Source: an uncultured Geobacteraceae bacterium
Lineage (GTDB): Bacteria > Desulfobacterota > Desulfuromonadia > Geobacterales > Pseudopelobacteraceae
Length of the DNA: 40,515 bases
Direction of reading: 5' to 3'
Assembly (NCBI GenBank): GCA_903876875.1
Contig: CAIRBT010000038.1
Span: 1 to 40,515, forward strand
Each line of letters starts with the position of its first letter. Positions within the stretch are counted from its first letter, which is position 1. Positions 14,728-22,984 of the stretch are shown here, piece after piece. Both the position numbers and the translations under genes were made by a program. The notes under the pieces were generated by a model. That model had not been told where the DNA came from and searched no databases. It saw nothing but the letters and a program-made list of their open reading frames with translations.

Positions 14728-15162
14728 ATGGGAGCAATGTCGGATTTTTTGGAAAACAAACTGATCGACCAGGTATTCAGGGGGCAGACAGCACCCACCA
14801 CCACAAACCTTTACGTCGGGTTGTTCACTTCCGCCCCGGGAGAGAGTGGCGGCGGTACAGAGCTGACAGGTAACAATTATTCGCGCGTGCCGGTAACGTC
14901 CAGCCTCGCTAACTGGGCCGGCACTCAGTCCGCTGGTTCCACTGTCGCGTCAACTGGTACAGGAGGGGCGACCAGTAACAACGGAGCCATTACGTTTGCC
15001 ACACCGTCCGCCACTTGGGGCACTGTCGTTGCGTTCGGTATTTTCGACGCGGCCACCGCTGGCAATCTGCTGTTTTATGGCACACTGACCATCAGCAAAA
15101 CGATTAACCAGGGCGATACAGTCTCTTTCCCGGCAGGATCGCTGTCAATCACGTTTGACTAA
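14728..15162 (+). CDS. Phage virion/fibre-type protein
   Basis: 144 residues; AAGGAG 7 bases upstream. Starts F-L-E-N-K-L-I-D-Q-V-F-R-G and continues with T-N-L-Y-V-G-L-F-T-S-A-P, then N-Y-S-R-V-P-V, G-A-I-T-F, W-G-T-V-V-A-F-G-I-F-D-A-A-T-A-G-N-L-L-F-Y-G-x-L and a beta-rich end. This arrangement recurs in a family of small phage structural proteins usually listed as putative tail fibre proteins. Predicted all-beta. Role in the virion unproven. Confidence 0.62.
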   Translation: MGAMSDFLENKLIDQVFRGQTAPTTTNLYVGLFTSAPGESGGGTELTGNNYSRVPVTSSLANWAGTQSAGSTVASTGTGGATSNNGAITFATPSATWGTVVAFGIFDAATAGNLLFYGTLTISKTINQGDTVSFPAGSLSITFD

Positions 15163-15174
15163 CCGAGGTAACCC

Positions 15175-17250
15175 GTGTTGCTCAACAGCAGTGTCATAAA
15201 TGCAAAGGCCATCGGGGCGGCTGATACTGACAACCGCCCCGGTATCCAGACATTGAATGCGTACCCGATCAATACACAGCCGGTCAATGGCCCTGCTACG
15301 GCGGTCACATCGTCGCAGGTGCTGTTGGGCTCCTCCGTGTCGTGCCCGGTGTCCGTTACCGCTGCATTATCGCTGGTTGAACAACTCGCCTCATCATCAG
15401 CATCTACGGTGACCGTAACCGGTGCCTCGTCAGTGGTCAAATCGCTGGCTAGCACTGGAGCGGTGACCATAGCATCATCTGCATCCGTATCGCTGTCAAA
15501 AGGGCTCTCGGCGTCCGGTGCTGTTAGCATCACATCCAACCTGCAGGCTGCTGTGGCGTTTATCGTCGCATCATCCTCATCGGTAACATCGTCGGCGAGT
15601 GGGGTGGCGTCTGTCGTCAAGCCCCTAGCCGCAACAACAGCCGGGTCGGCTGGCATTACGGCATCAGCATCGCTGTCTAAAGATCTCGCTGCGTCGGGCT
15701 CCGCGATAGCCTCTACATCTGCATCGGCAGACATCTCAAAACTGGTGGCTGCTACTGGCTCCGCTACTGTGGCGACAGCCGCAACGATTGTAAATGCAAC
15801 CAAACCGCTGGCGGCGTCAGCATCAGTAACAGTAACCACGTCGGCCTCCGAAGTCGTCAGCTATATTGTGGCAGGTACGGGGGCTGTAACATCGTTCAGT
15901 ACCGCCACGATAGCGACCGGAAAAGGACTGTTAGCGTCTGTATCCGAGACGACAACTGTGACCGCAGCACCTGTGCTGGTCTACCCAATCGCGTCCGCGC
16001 AGAACGTGACCACATCGAGCAGTGCGGCTGTCAGCATCACCAAACCGCTGGCGGTGACGGCAACGTCAACAGAGTCGGCATCCGCATCAGTCACGCTAAC
16101 CAAACCGATAGCAGCGCAGTCGGCCATGAACGTGGCTGCATCCGGTTCGGAAGTCGTCAGCTATATTGTGACCTCATCTGTCGCGGTTAGCACATCCGTA
16201 TCAGCGAACATATCACGGCAGACAGATCTAACATCGAGCGCGGCGACGACAACTTCCACCACTGCCGGGCTGTCTGACAGCAAGGATTTAGCTGCGGCTG
16301 TAACAGGCGCAGCGAGTACAACGGCATCCGCAAACCTGAGCAAGTATGTGGCCGCATCGGGTAACTGCACTGCCGCGATACTCGCCCAGATCATCAACGT
16401 AACCAAACCGCTGGCAACTGCGGTGGCCGCGTCCTGCGGTACCACTGGGGCGATTGCTGACAGTATACCACTGACAGGGTCGTCATCGCCATCGGCATCA
16501 GCATCGGGCGCGGAGATCGTTGGTTATGTTGTGGCATCATCCGCACCGGTAACATCGTCGGCAAGCGCGGCGATAACGAAAGCCGTGCAGATTGCTGCAT
16601 CGACAACTGCCACCGCTCAAACTTCGGCAAGTGCAGGCCTCGCGGTATCGCTGACGGTGTCATCGTCAGCCGTCGCGGGAACATCTGCATCCGCCACGAT
16701 TGCCAAAAACCTCTCAGTGGGTGCGAGTGCCACCGCAGCCAGTTCCGCGTCGGCATCGCTCGGCAAAGGGCTCGCCTGCTCTGCTGCCGCTGCGGTCAAC
16801 AGCAACGGAGCGGCAGCAATTACCAAGATCATCACTGCCAGCGGGTCGTGTACTGCGACAACCGCCGCAGAGATCGAAGAGCGGGTAGTGCTGCGTGGTG
16901 CTGTAGTCACCCAGGCAGTCACTGCTGCGTTCCCTGAAGTAGTCAAGCCGATGTCGGCACTTGCTACCGCGTCAATCGCGTCTACTGCCAGGCTGACGCT
17001 GGCTGTGGCTCTTGATGGTGTCACCATGGGGGCTGTCGATGCGGCCAGCGCGTCTGTATACATCCAAAAGACGTTGACAGGCGGTGGCGTGGCGATAGTG
17101 GGAGCCGCCGGGAACCTGCGGAAAGTTTATCTATACCGCTACAGACTGGCCGTCAAGGCCGAGTACCAGTCACCTGCTGTCGTCGTATATGCACCGACGC
17201 CGAGGGCAGTGGCCGAATATCAACAACTCACACTGCGGAGGGCTGCATAA
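15175..17250 (+). CDS. 691-residue Ala/Ser/Thr/Val repeat protein, putative virion fibre
   Basis: Starts at GTG (15175) with GAGGTAA upstream. Residues ~60-570 are about 25 imperfect repeats of ~20 residues with rough consensus S-A-S-A-x-L-S-K-x-L-A-A-S-G-S-A-x-x-x-T; roughly three quarters of this part is Ala, Ser, Thr or Val. The alternating small/hydrophobic pattern suggests beta-strands of a solenoid or fibrous shaft. The last ~60 residues are different (Y-L-Y-R-Y-R-L-A, Y-x-S-P-A-V-V-V-Y-A-P-T-P) and may be the attachment or tip domain. No signal peptide or transmembrane segment. Not a family I can name. Position among fibre-like genes supports a surface filament on head or neck. Confidence 0.7.
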   Translation: MLLNSSVINAKAIGAADTDNRPGIQTLNAYPINTQPVNGPATAVTSSQVLLGSSVSCPVSVTAALSLVEQLASSSASTVTVTGASSVVKSLASTGAVTIASSASVSLSKGLSASGAVSITSNLQAAVAFIVASSSSVTSSASGVASVVKPLAATTAGSAGITASASLSKDLAASGSAIASTSASADISKLVAATGSATVATAATIVNATKPLAASASVTVTTSASEVVSYIVAGTGAVTSFSTATIATGKGLLASVSETTTVTAAPVLVYPIASAQNVTTSSSAAVSITKPLAVTATSTESASASVTLTKPIAAQSAMNVAASGSEVVSYIVTSSVAVSTSVSANISRQTDLTSSAATTTSTTAGLSDSKDLAAAVTGAASTTASANLSKYVAASGNCTAAILAQIINVTKPLATAVAASCGTTGAIADSIPLTGSSSPSASASGAEIVGYVVASSAPVTSSASAAITKAVQIAASTTATAQTSASAGLAVSLTVSSSAVAGTSASATIAKNLSVGASATAASSASASLGKGLACSAAAAVNSNGAAAITKIITASGSCTATTAAEIEERVVLRGAVVTQAVTAAFPEVVKPMSALATASIASTARLTLAVALDGVTMGAVDAASASVYIQKTLTGGGVAIVGAAGNLRKVYLYRYRLAVKAEYQSPAVVVYAPTPRAVAEYQQLTLRRAA
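15380..16890 (+). repeat. ~60-bp degenerate coding repeats with ~100-codon super-period
   Basis: DNA-level echoes of the 20-residue units are visible: the 21-base string beginning GAAGTCGTCAGC is identical at 15850-15870 and 16150-16170, exactly 300 bases (five units) apart. Related hydrophobic units (V-V-S-Y-I-V type) start near 15550, 15853, 16153 and 16516. ACCAAACCGCTGGC recurs near 15798, 16038 and 16401. Confidence 0.8.
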
Positions 17251-17891
17251 TGTCAGCTGTACTATATTCCAACAACGCGTCAACATCACTCGCTGCTGCG
17301 GTAACCAACAGTGCTACGTCTCTCACGGTCGTATCGGGGACCGGGGCGCTCTTTCCGTCGATCACGAACTCTGATTATTTTTATGTGACGATTGAAAACG
17401 CATCCGGATCCCGCGAAATCGTGAAGGCGACCGCCAGAGCCGCCGACTCTTTGACCATCACGCGGGCACAGGACGGCACGGCTGCCCTCTCGTGGAACGC
17501 TGGCGACCGTGTTGACCTGCGGATCACTAAAGCGATGCTGGACGATCTGAAGTCAGGGCCATTCAAGGCGTACTCCGAAATCCAGTATGCGGCTGGTACG
17601 ATTGGCTCCACATGGTCACCGGCCATCGCAAACGGCAATATCCAGTATGCCATTCTGACCAGTGCGACAAACTGCACGGTGACCGTACCAACGCTGTCCA
17701 CCGGCCAAAGCCTGACACTGACGATCAAACAACCGGCAAGCGGTACCGCCGCGACAGTTATTTTTAGCGGTCAGACGTTCGCCAACATGGCTACATCCAT
17801 CGCGGCCAGCACGACACTGGGCAAGCTGACAACCTGGACGATTTACAACACCGGCAGTGAATATCAAATCTTCTGCGTAGTGGGGGCATAA
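17250..17891 (+). CDS. Phage fibre/receptor-binding-like structural protein
   Basis: 213 residues; the ATG follows the TAA of the repeat protein with a one-base overlap (TAATG). The N-terminal ~100 residues have the pattern seen at the start of many phage fibre proteins: A-T-S-L-T-V-x-S-G-T-G-A-L-F-P, then R-E-I-V-K-A-T-A-R, T-I-T-R-A-Q-D-G-T-A-A-L-x-W-x-A-G-D-R-V-D-L-R-I-T. The C-terminal half is a separate beta-rich domain (T-V-T-V-P, L-T-L-T-I-K-Q, W-T-I-Y-N-T). Likely a fibre component that anchors or follows the long repeat protein. Confidence 0.68.
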   Translation: MSAVLYSNNASTSLAAAVTNSATSLTVVSGTGALFPSITNSDYFYVTIENASGSREIVKATARAADSLTITRAQDGTAALSWNAGDRVDLRITKAMLDDLKSGPFKAYSEIQYAAGTIGSTWSPAIANGNIQYAILTSATNCTVTVPTLSTGQSLTLTIKQPASGTAATVIFSGQTFANMATSIAASTTLGKLTTWTIYNTGSEYQIFCVVGA

Positions 17892-17892
17892 C

Positions 17893-18453
17893 ATGCACGC
17901 TTTCATTCGAGATAACCAGATTGCCGAACTACGCGATAGCCTGACAGGATCTTGGTCGAACTCTGATAATACCGTCTGCGTCTGCAACATGGAGTTGCTT
18001 ACCGACGCGGAGTTGAACGAATTCGGCTGGTTTGAGGTGGCATACACCAACTGTCATACCCCCGACGCGTACCACATAACCGCCCCGGCGGAATATAGCG
18101 TGGTGGATGGTCGCCCTGTCGGCACCTATGCCAACGAGCTGAAGCCCGTAAAGGATGTCGTGGCGGAATTGGTCGCATTGGCTCAGCAGTGCCTGGACTC
18201 AAAAGCGAGGTCTCGCGGATATGATGGCATGCTGGCTCTTTGCTCGTATGCCCAGTCGATCAATCCGAAATATGCAGCAGAAGGTCTCGCCGGTATCAAC
18301 TGGCGTGACCAGACATGGTCGGTGGCATACGCAATAACCGGCGGTGTTGCTGACGGTTCCGTTTCCGTTCCCGACAGCGGTATCGCTGCGTGGTTCGTGG
18401 CGCAACTCCCAGTTATGAGATGGCCAGACGAGGTGTCCGCAAATGCTTGCTGA
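17893..18453 (+). CDS. DUF4376-like tail fibre assembly protein
   Basis: 186 residues, starting 1 base after the previous stop. The C-terminal ~85 residues carry the helical pattern of DUF4376 (S-R-G-Y-D-G-M...L-C-S-Y-A-Q-S...Y-A-A-E-G...W-R-D-Q-T-W, then a short L-P-x-x-R-W-P-D end), which is found in tail fibre assembly/chaperone-type proteins. The N-terminal part is a small alpha/beta segment. Probably helps fold or attach the neighbouring fibre or the Gly-rich adhesin, whose gene it overlaps by 11 bases. Confidence 0.62.
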   Translation: MHAFIRDNQIAELRDSLTGSWSNSDNTVCVCNMELLTDAELNEFGWFEVAYTNCHTPDAYHITAPAEYSVVDGRPVGTYANELKPVKDVVAELVALAQQCLDSKARSRGYDGMLALCSYAQSINPKYAAEGLAGINWRDQTWSVAYAITGGVADGSVSVPDSGIAAWFVAQLPVMRWPDEVSANAC

Positions 18454-19033
18454 TAGGGTGAGATGCGTACCTCGTGCGGGTACAAAAACATTCGCGTTTG
18501 TAGTTTCTTACGGGAAAGTGTGGATTAATGGAACTCTCAGAGGTGGTGGTACATACACGTTCAACAACATGAGCCAGTTTGTCGCTACATTAAATGCATC
18601 AGGCGGAGGTGGTGGTGATGACACAAGAGGCGGTTATGGTGGTGGGGTGGCAACCGTGAACAACGTCAATTCGTTCACGGTTGCGGGGTCAGTTTACATA
18701 GGCGTTGGCGGTGGTGGTGGTGGGGACAATGCTTATGACGATGGCATGGGGGGACCAGGGTTGTCTATAGGTTCCGCGTCAGGGGGGTATGGTGGTTGGG
18801 CATCAGATGGTGGCCCCGGAACCGGAGCGGCGTCTGGTTTCGGATCACCCGCATTTGTGGATGGTGGGGGTTGTGGCGGAGGCGGTGGCAATAACGGTGG
18901 TTATGCCGGAGGCAATGGAGGGTACGCGTCAGGCATTTGTACCATAGCCGGTACATACTACTGCTACGCAATTGACGCAGCGTATACGGGTTCTAATGGT
19001 TGGGATGGCACTGTAGAAATAACCGTATCATAG
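18443..19033 (+). CDS. Glycine-rich adhesin-like protein (polyglycine type)
   Basis: 196 residues; GAGGTG 7 bases upstream of the ATG, which lies inside the previous gene. About a third of the protein is glycine, in runs such as G-G-G-G-G-D-D, G-V-G-G-G-G-G-G-D-N and G-G-G-C-G-G-G-G-G-N-N-G-G, separated by short beta segments. A short N-terminal beta part (F-A-F-V-V-S-Y-G-K-V-W-I-N-G-T-L) precedes it. The composition recalls polyglycine-II sandwich adhesins such as gp38 of T-even-like phage S16, where glycine helices carry variable host-binding loops. Together with the preceding fibre and chaperone genes it looks like a host-recognition cassette. The match is by composition, not alignment. 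Confidence 0.62.
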   Translation: MLADRVRCVPRAGTKTFAFVVSYGKVWINGTLRGGGTYTFNNMSQFVATLNASGGGGGDDTRGGYGGGVATVNNVNSFTVAGSVYIGVGGGGGGDNAYDDGMGGPGLSIGSASGGYGGWASDGGPGTGAASGFGSPAFVDGGGCGGGGGNNGGYAGGNGGYASGICTIAGTYYCYAIDAAYTGSNGWDGTVEITVS

Positions 19034-19046
19034 AGGAGGACACACA

Positions 19047-20195
19047 ATGACGACAATCAACCCGCATTTTTATTGCAATATCGCCCGCATAGATGAAGAA
19101 GAGCGGATGGTGTGGGGGTACGGTACACGCGAGGACATGATGGACTCATACGGCACCATTATCGACCTCGACAGCGTGCGCGCGTGCCTGCCCGAATACC
19201 TCAAATGGCGTAACGTCCGAGAGATGCACCAGCCGTCAGCAGTCGGTACAGCCGAGGACATCACCGTTGACGATACCGGCGTGATGCTGGGCGTCCATGT
19301 TGTAGATGACTCCGCATGGAACAAAGTGCGAGAGGGAGTTTACAAGGGCTTCAGCATCGGTGGAAAAAAGGACTATCAGGACGGTGACCGCGTATTTCTG
19401 CGGGAGATCACCGAGTTCAGTTTAGTTGACCGGCCTGCCAACCCAGGCTGCACAATAAATGAGTACCGACTTTATGGAGAGGAGACAAACATGGGACATG
19501 ATGGCACAGAGGCCCCGGTGGAGCGATTCGCCGGAGAGGAAATTTGCGACGTTCGCACCGCACTGGAAGCACTGGAGAAGATCCAGTTTCTTGTCGCGTT
19601 TGAAAAGGGCGAACAGCACCCGGAGGCCGCAGAGCAGGTGGCGTCGCTCTCGGCAGCGATTGAGGGGCTGAAAAAGTTTATTGCCTCAGAGATCAAAGAG
19701 ATTACAACCGAGGAAACACAGCCGATGCCTGCCGAGATTCCGCTGATGGAACTGTCGGAGCCGGCTGGCAACGTGCAGCGCACCGATTGTGGCTGCAATG
19801 ATGTGGAACGCAGGGGAGCATCAATCAGCTCCGAAAACATGACCAGGCTCAACACCATACGCGACTGCCTGCGCGACATGGGCGTAACACTCTGTGATCG
19901 GTGCAACCGTGAAGAGCTGGCCGCCGGAGCAAACGACGATCTGCAACGCATCGCCGACCTGGGCGATACGATCAACCGCTTGCAGGGCGAGGCGGACACA
20001 CTGCGCGCAGAACTGGACGCAAGCAAAGTCAAAATTGAACGCCTGGAATCAGAACCCGAACCACCGAAGGGGATAGTAAGGGTAGTGGAAAAAGAACAGG
20101 ACGGCGGTCAAATTACGCGTTCTGACGAACCACCAAAAGACGCGACCGACGCAATCAAACGCGTCCATGCATCTGGCGGGCAGAGATTGTACTAA
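19047..20195 (+). CDS. XkdF-like prohead protease with C-terminal scaffold
   Basis: 382 residues; GAGGAGGA upstream. The first ~140 residues form the serine protease: V-W-G-Y-G-T-R-E-D near 22-30, M-H-Q-P-S-A-V-G with H61, K-G-F-S-I-G-G with S103, and I-T-E-F-S-L-V-D-R-P-A-N-P near 121-132, the same motif order as XkdF/HK97-type prohead proteases. The rest is acidic with a coiled-coil region around 300-345 (L-x-D-T-I-N-R-L-Q-G-E-A-D-T-L), expected for a scaffold removed during maturation. Located just before the major capsid gene, as expected. Confidence 0.88.
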   Translation: MTTINPHFYCNIARIDEEERMVWGYGTREDMMDSYGTIIDLDSVRACLPEYLKWRNVREMHQPSAVGTAEDITVDDTGVMLGVHVVDDSAWNKVREGVYKGFSIGGKKDYQDGDRVFLREITEFSLVDRPANPGCTINEYRLYGEETNMGHDGTEAPVERFAGEEICDVRTALEALEKIQFLVAFEKGEQHPEAAEQVASLSAAIEGLKKFIASEIKEITTEETQPMPAEIPLMELSEPAGNVQRTDCGCNDVERRGASISSENMTRLNTIRDCLRDMGVTLCDRCNREELAAGANDDLQRIADLGDTINRLQGEADTLRAELDASKVKIERLESEPEPPKGIVRVVEKEQDGGQITRSDEPPKDATDAIKRVHASGGQRLY

Positions 20196-20264
20196 AAATG
20201 CAGTACGGCCATCATGGCTGAATATAACAGCGGCTCCACATGGAGCAAAAAGGAGACAACACCC

Positions 20265-21773
20265 ATGCCGAATACTACACAGGACACGCTCCAGCGAATC
20301 GCTGAAGCACAGAAGAACCCGATTGCGGACGCCGACCTCACCCGTGCGTACTCGCAGTCTTCCTCCGCGACTTCCGGGTTGACGTTTTATGATCTGGAAT
20401 CCCCCGCGAAACTGCTGTATCCCGTACTCACCCCGCTGCGCAACCGGATCCCCCGTGTTGTGGGCGGCAGAGGTATCCAGGCAAACTGGAGGGCAATCAC
20501 CGCCATCAACCCCAGCAAAGTGACTGGCGGCGTATCTGAGGGCAATCGTGGTGCGGTCATCGACCAGACCACGGCTGACTACCTCGCCAAGTTTGCTGGC
20601 ATCGGCCATGAGAACTATGTCACGTTTGAAGCCGATTATGCTGCTGAAGGTTACGATGACGCAAAAGCCCGCGCCGTACAGGGTCTGCTCCACAGCACCA
20701 TGATCACAGAGGAACTTCTGGACCTTGGTGGAAATGCCTCGCTGGCACTGTCCGCAGCCGCCACCCCGACACTGGCCGATGTTGCCACCGGTGGTGCTCT
20801 CGCTGCAGCGACTGCATACAAGGTCTATTGCGTACCTCTGACCTTGCGCGGCCAGCGTACCTGGTCGGTGGCCGGCACAGGCAACCCCGTTGCCGTTACC
20901 CGTACCAATGCCGACGGCTCCACAGATACCATCAAGGGCTTCTGCGGCCAGATGTCCAGCGTCGCCAGCGTGACTACTGCCAGCGATGGCAATGCTACCC
21001 ATGGCGTGCGTGCAAGCGTGACCCCGATTGCCGGTGCCGCCGCTTATGCATGGTTCTGGGGTACCGCCACTGGTGCTGGCTCAACCCTCGGTGCAATCAC
21101 CGCCATCAACTCGGTGCTGATCACTGCAAACGCAACCGGCTCGATGGCCGCAAACGCCACTGGTCTCGATTCCGACAACTCCAAAGACAGCCTTGTGTAT
21201 GACGGACTCATTTCGCAGATTGCCACCAGTGGCTCTGGTGCATACGTCGCTGCACTCGCAACTGGTACTGCTGGCGTCGGCACCAAACTGACAAGCGACG
21301 GAGCTGGTGGTATCACTCAGGTTGAGACGGCCTTTGCGTCCTTCTGGGACAACTACCGTCTGTCCCCCGACACCATCTATGTATCCAGCCAGGTGTTGCT
21401 CGATATGAACGCCCTGATCATCGCCAACGGCGGCGCACCGCTCATCCGGTATGCGTCCGACAATGGCGGGAACACTCTCGACGCCGGCACCGTGGTCGGG
21501 TCGTACCTCAACAAGATCACCAACCAGCGTGTTGCCATCAAGGTGCATCCCAACATGCCCGCTGGCATGATGATTTTCTACAGCGACAGCATTCCTTACC
21601 CTCTGTCAAACGTGGGATCCGTGCTGGTCAAAAAGCTCCGCCGCGATTACTACCAGATCGAATGGCCGCTCAAATCCCGTAAGTACGAGTATGGCGTCTA
21701 TTTCGACGGCGTGCTTCAGTGCTACTTCCCGCCTGCATTCGGTATGATCCACAATATCGCAGCCGGCCACTAA
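20265..21773 (+). CDS. Major capsid protein with inserted beta domain
   Basis: 502 residues from the ATG at 20265 (AAGGAG 10 bases upstream); an in-frame ATG at 20214 lacks a site and lies by a small GCTCC/GGAGC stem (20233-20246). HK97-fold type features: an N-terminal arm, S-G-L-T-F-Y-D-L-E-S-P-A-K, R-N-R-I-P-R, an N-Y-V-T-F-E-A-D-Y segment, and the C-terminal L-R-R-D-Y-Y-Q-I-E-W-P-L-K-S-R-K-Y-E-Y-G. Residues ~165-290 are an added Thr/Ala-rich beta domain (Y-K-V-Y-C-V-P-L-T-L-R-G...A-Y-A-W-F-W-G), probably exposed on the capsid. Most abundant virion protein; its strong start site and flanking hairpins fit high expression. Confidence 0.9.
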   Translation: MPNTTQDTLQRIAEAQKNPIADADLTRAYSQSSSATSGLTFYDLESPAKLLYPVLTPLRNRIPRVVGGRGIQANWRAITAINPSKVTGGVSEGNRGAVIDQTTADYLAKFAGIGHENYVTFEADYAAEGYDDAKARAVQGLLHSTMITEELLDLGGNASLALSAAATPTLADVATGGALAAATAYKVYCVPLTLRGQRTWSVAGTGNPVAVTRTNADGSTDTIKGFCGQMSSVASVTTASDGNATHGVRASVTPIAGAAAYAWFWGTATGAGSTLGAITAINSVLITANATGSMAANATGLDSDNSKDSLVYDGLISQIATSGSGAYVAALATGTAGVGTKLTSDGAGGITQVETAFASFWDNYRLSPDTIYVSSQVLLDMNALIIANGGAPLIRYASDNGGNTLDAGTVVGSYLNKITNQRVAIKVHPNMPAGMMIFYSDSIPYPLSNVGSVLVKKLRRDYYQIEWPLKSRKYEYGVYFDGVLQCYFPPAFGMIHNIAAGH

Positions 21774-21783
21774 CCAACAACCA

Positions 21784-21811
21784 GCCGGGAAGGGCTTTCA
21801 CCCTCCCCGGC
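21784..21811 (+). promoter_or_regulatory. Hairpin downstream of major capsid gene
   Basis: GCCGGG-a-AGGG-ctttca-CCCT-c-CCCGGC: ten paired bases with one A/C mismatch and a 6-base loop, starting 11 bases after the capsid stop. No T-tract follows, so it is probably not a full terminator. It could protect the capsid mRNA 3' end or partly attenuate transcription into the connector genes. Confidence 0.6.
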
Positions 21812-21828
21812 ATAATGGAGGAATCGAA

Positions 21829-21984
21829 ATGGCGAGCAAACCGAAGGAAACCACGGACGGTGTAAAGCTGAAAGGCGGCAACTGCTCCGCGAATGGCAAC
21901 GAGTACACCGCCGAGAAAGGCATCATTATTGCCTCTCCGGAAGATGTTGACGCATTACTGGAAATTGGCTGCGAGAGGGCATGA
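21829..21984 (+). CDS. Small phage protein after major capsid (51 aa)
   Basis: 51 residues; GGAGG 7 bases upstream; its stop overlaps the next start (ATGA). Sequence reads V-K-L-K-G-G-N-C-S-A-N-G-N-E-Y-T-A-E-K-G-I-I-x-A-S-P-E-D-V-D-A-L-L, like a family of tiny beta-rich proteins often found right after capsid genes. Possibly a decoration or connector helper. Two cysteines. Coding status is strong from coupling and codon pattern; role uncertain. Confidence 0.7.
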   Translation: MASKPKETTDGVKLKGGNCSANGNEYTAEKGIIIASPEDVDALLEIGCERA

Positions 21985-22517
21985 CCATGGACTTTTGCAC
22001 GGTGGGGCAGGTGAAAGCCTGGCTTAAAATCAACTCCGCGACCGATGATGAGTTGCTTCAAATGCTCATCACCCAGACAACCGAATATATCCGGTCGCTC
22101 ATGTCGCGCGATCTGGACTCCCGTGATTATGTCGAGACGCGAGACGGGAACGGGGCGAATACTCTTATGGTCGCTAACTGGCCGGTGACGGCTGTAGCGG
22201 CTGTAGTAGTGGCAGGGACGACGATACCGGAGACGGAGTATATGTTTGACGCTCTGACCATCACGTTACTTAACGGTCGGATATTCACGCGCGGGCGGAA
22301 GAACATCAACATCATCTACACTGCCGGATACGATACCCTTCCCGCCGATCTGCAACGGTGCTGTATGGAGATGGTTGGAAAAAAATACCGGGAGCGTGAC
22401 CGTATTGGTATCAACTCAAAAACCCTCGCGGGTGAGATCGTCTCATATTCGCAAAGCGATCTAACCAGCGAGGTCAAATCTGTATTGCGGCAGTATCAGC
22501 GGGTGACACCGATATGA
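21981..22517 (+). CDS. Head-tail connector (gp6-like adaptor)
   Basis: 178 residues; ATG overlaps the upstream TGA, with a second ATG at 21987 as alternative start. V-G-Q-V-K-A-W-L-K-I-N-S-A-T-D-D-E-L-L-Q-M-L-I-T-Q-T-T-E-Y-I is the typical first helix pair of gp6/YqbG-type adaptors, followed by S-R-D-Y-V-E-T-R-D-G-N-G, a W-P-V-T-A-V strand and I-I-Y-T-A-G-Y-D-T-L-P-A-D-L. It forms the ring beneath the portal. Ends in ATGA overlap with the tail completion gene. Confidence 0.82.
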   Translation: MTMDFCTVGQVKAWLKINSATDDELLQMLITQTTEYIRSLMSRDLDSRDYVETRDGNGANTLMVANWPVTAVAAVVVAGTTIPETEYMFDALTITLLNGRIFTRGRKNINIIYTAGYDTLPADLQRCCMEMVGKKYRERDRIGINSKTLAGEIVSYSQSDLTSEVKSVLRQYQRVTPI

Positions 22518-22984
22518 TCAAAGCGGAGTTGATCGGCAGGGAGCATCTGGCTCCATTTATCAGGACAATACTCCCTCGCGTACAGGAACGGCTGAACGAG
22601 AGCATCACGCGGTTGTGCATCAAGCTCTCGCGGGCAGTCAAGGAAAACAAGCTGTCAGGTGCTGTACTCCGCAATCGGACAGGCCGACTGCGGCGGTCGA
22701 TCAATTACAGGATTGAAACCACACCGACGAGTATCTATGGAATCGTCGGAACAGGTGTCGAATATGCTCACGCGCATGAGTACGGAGTGGACAAAAACGT
22801 CACCGTGCGGGAACACATGCGGCAGATCAAAAAGGCATGGGGCAAGGATTTAAAGAGCCCGAAAGCCGTGATGGTGAAGTCGCATAGCAGGCACATGCGA
22901 CTACCGGCCAGATCGTTCCTACGATCGGCATTGGCAGAAATGGAAGCCGAAATACAATCGCAGATCAGGGCGGCAATCAAATGA
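22514..22984 (+). CDS. HK97 gp10-like tail completion protein
   Basis: 156 residues. Contains R-T-G-R-L-R-R-S-I-N-Y, Y-G-I-V-G-T-G-V-E-Y-A-H-A-H-E-Y-G near 75-91 and R-L-P-A-R-S-F-L-R-S-A-L near the end, the signature of HK97-gp10-like/virion morphogenesis proteins that complete the tail or head-tail joint. Overlaps by ATGA at both ends. Confidence 0.87.
   Translation: MIKAELIGREHLAPFIRTILPRVQERLNESITRLCIKLSRAVKENKLSGAVLRNRTGRLRRSINYRIETTPTSIYGIVGTGVEYAHAHEYGVDKNVTVREHMRQIKKAWGKDLKSPKAVMVKSHSRHMRLPARSFLRSALAEMEAEIQSQIRAAIK

Noticed and set aside
18443-19033. Diversity-generating retroelement target
   Set aside because: No reverse transcriptase, template repeat or adenine-biased variable repeat was seen in the window.
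20049-21002. 317-codon minus-strand frame under the protease/capsid genes (others at 13350-14273, 10552-11328, 15159-15839)
   Set aside because: Lie opposite well-supported genes of high GC third-position bias; no ribosome binding sites and no recognisable domains.
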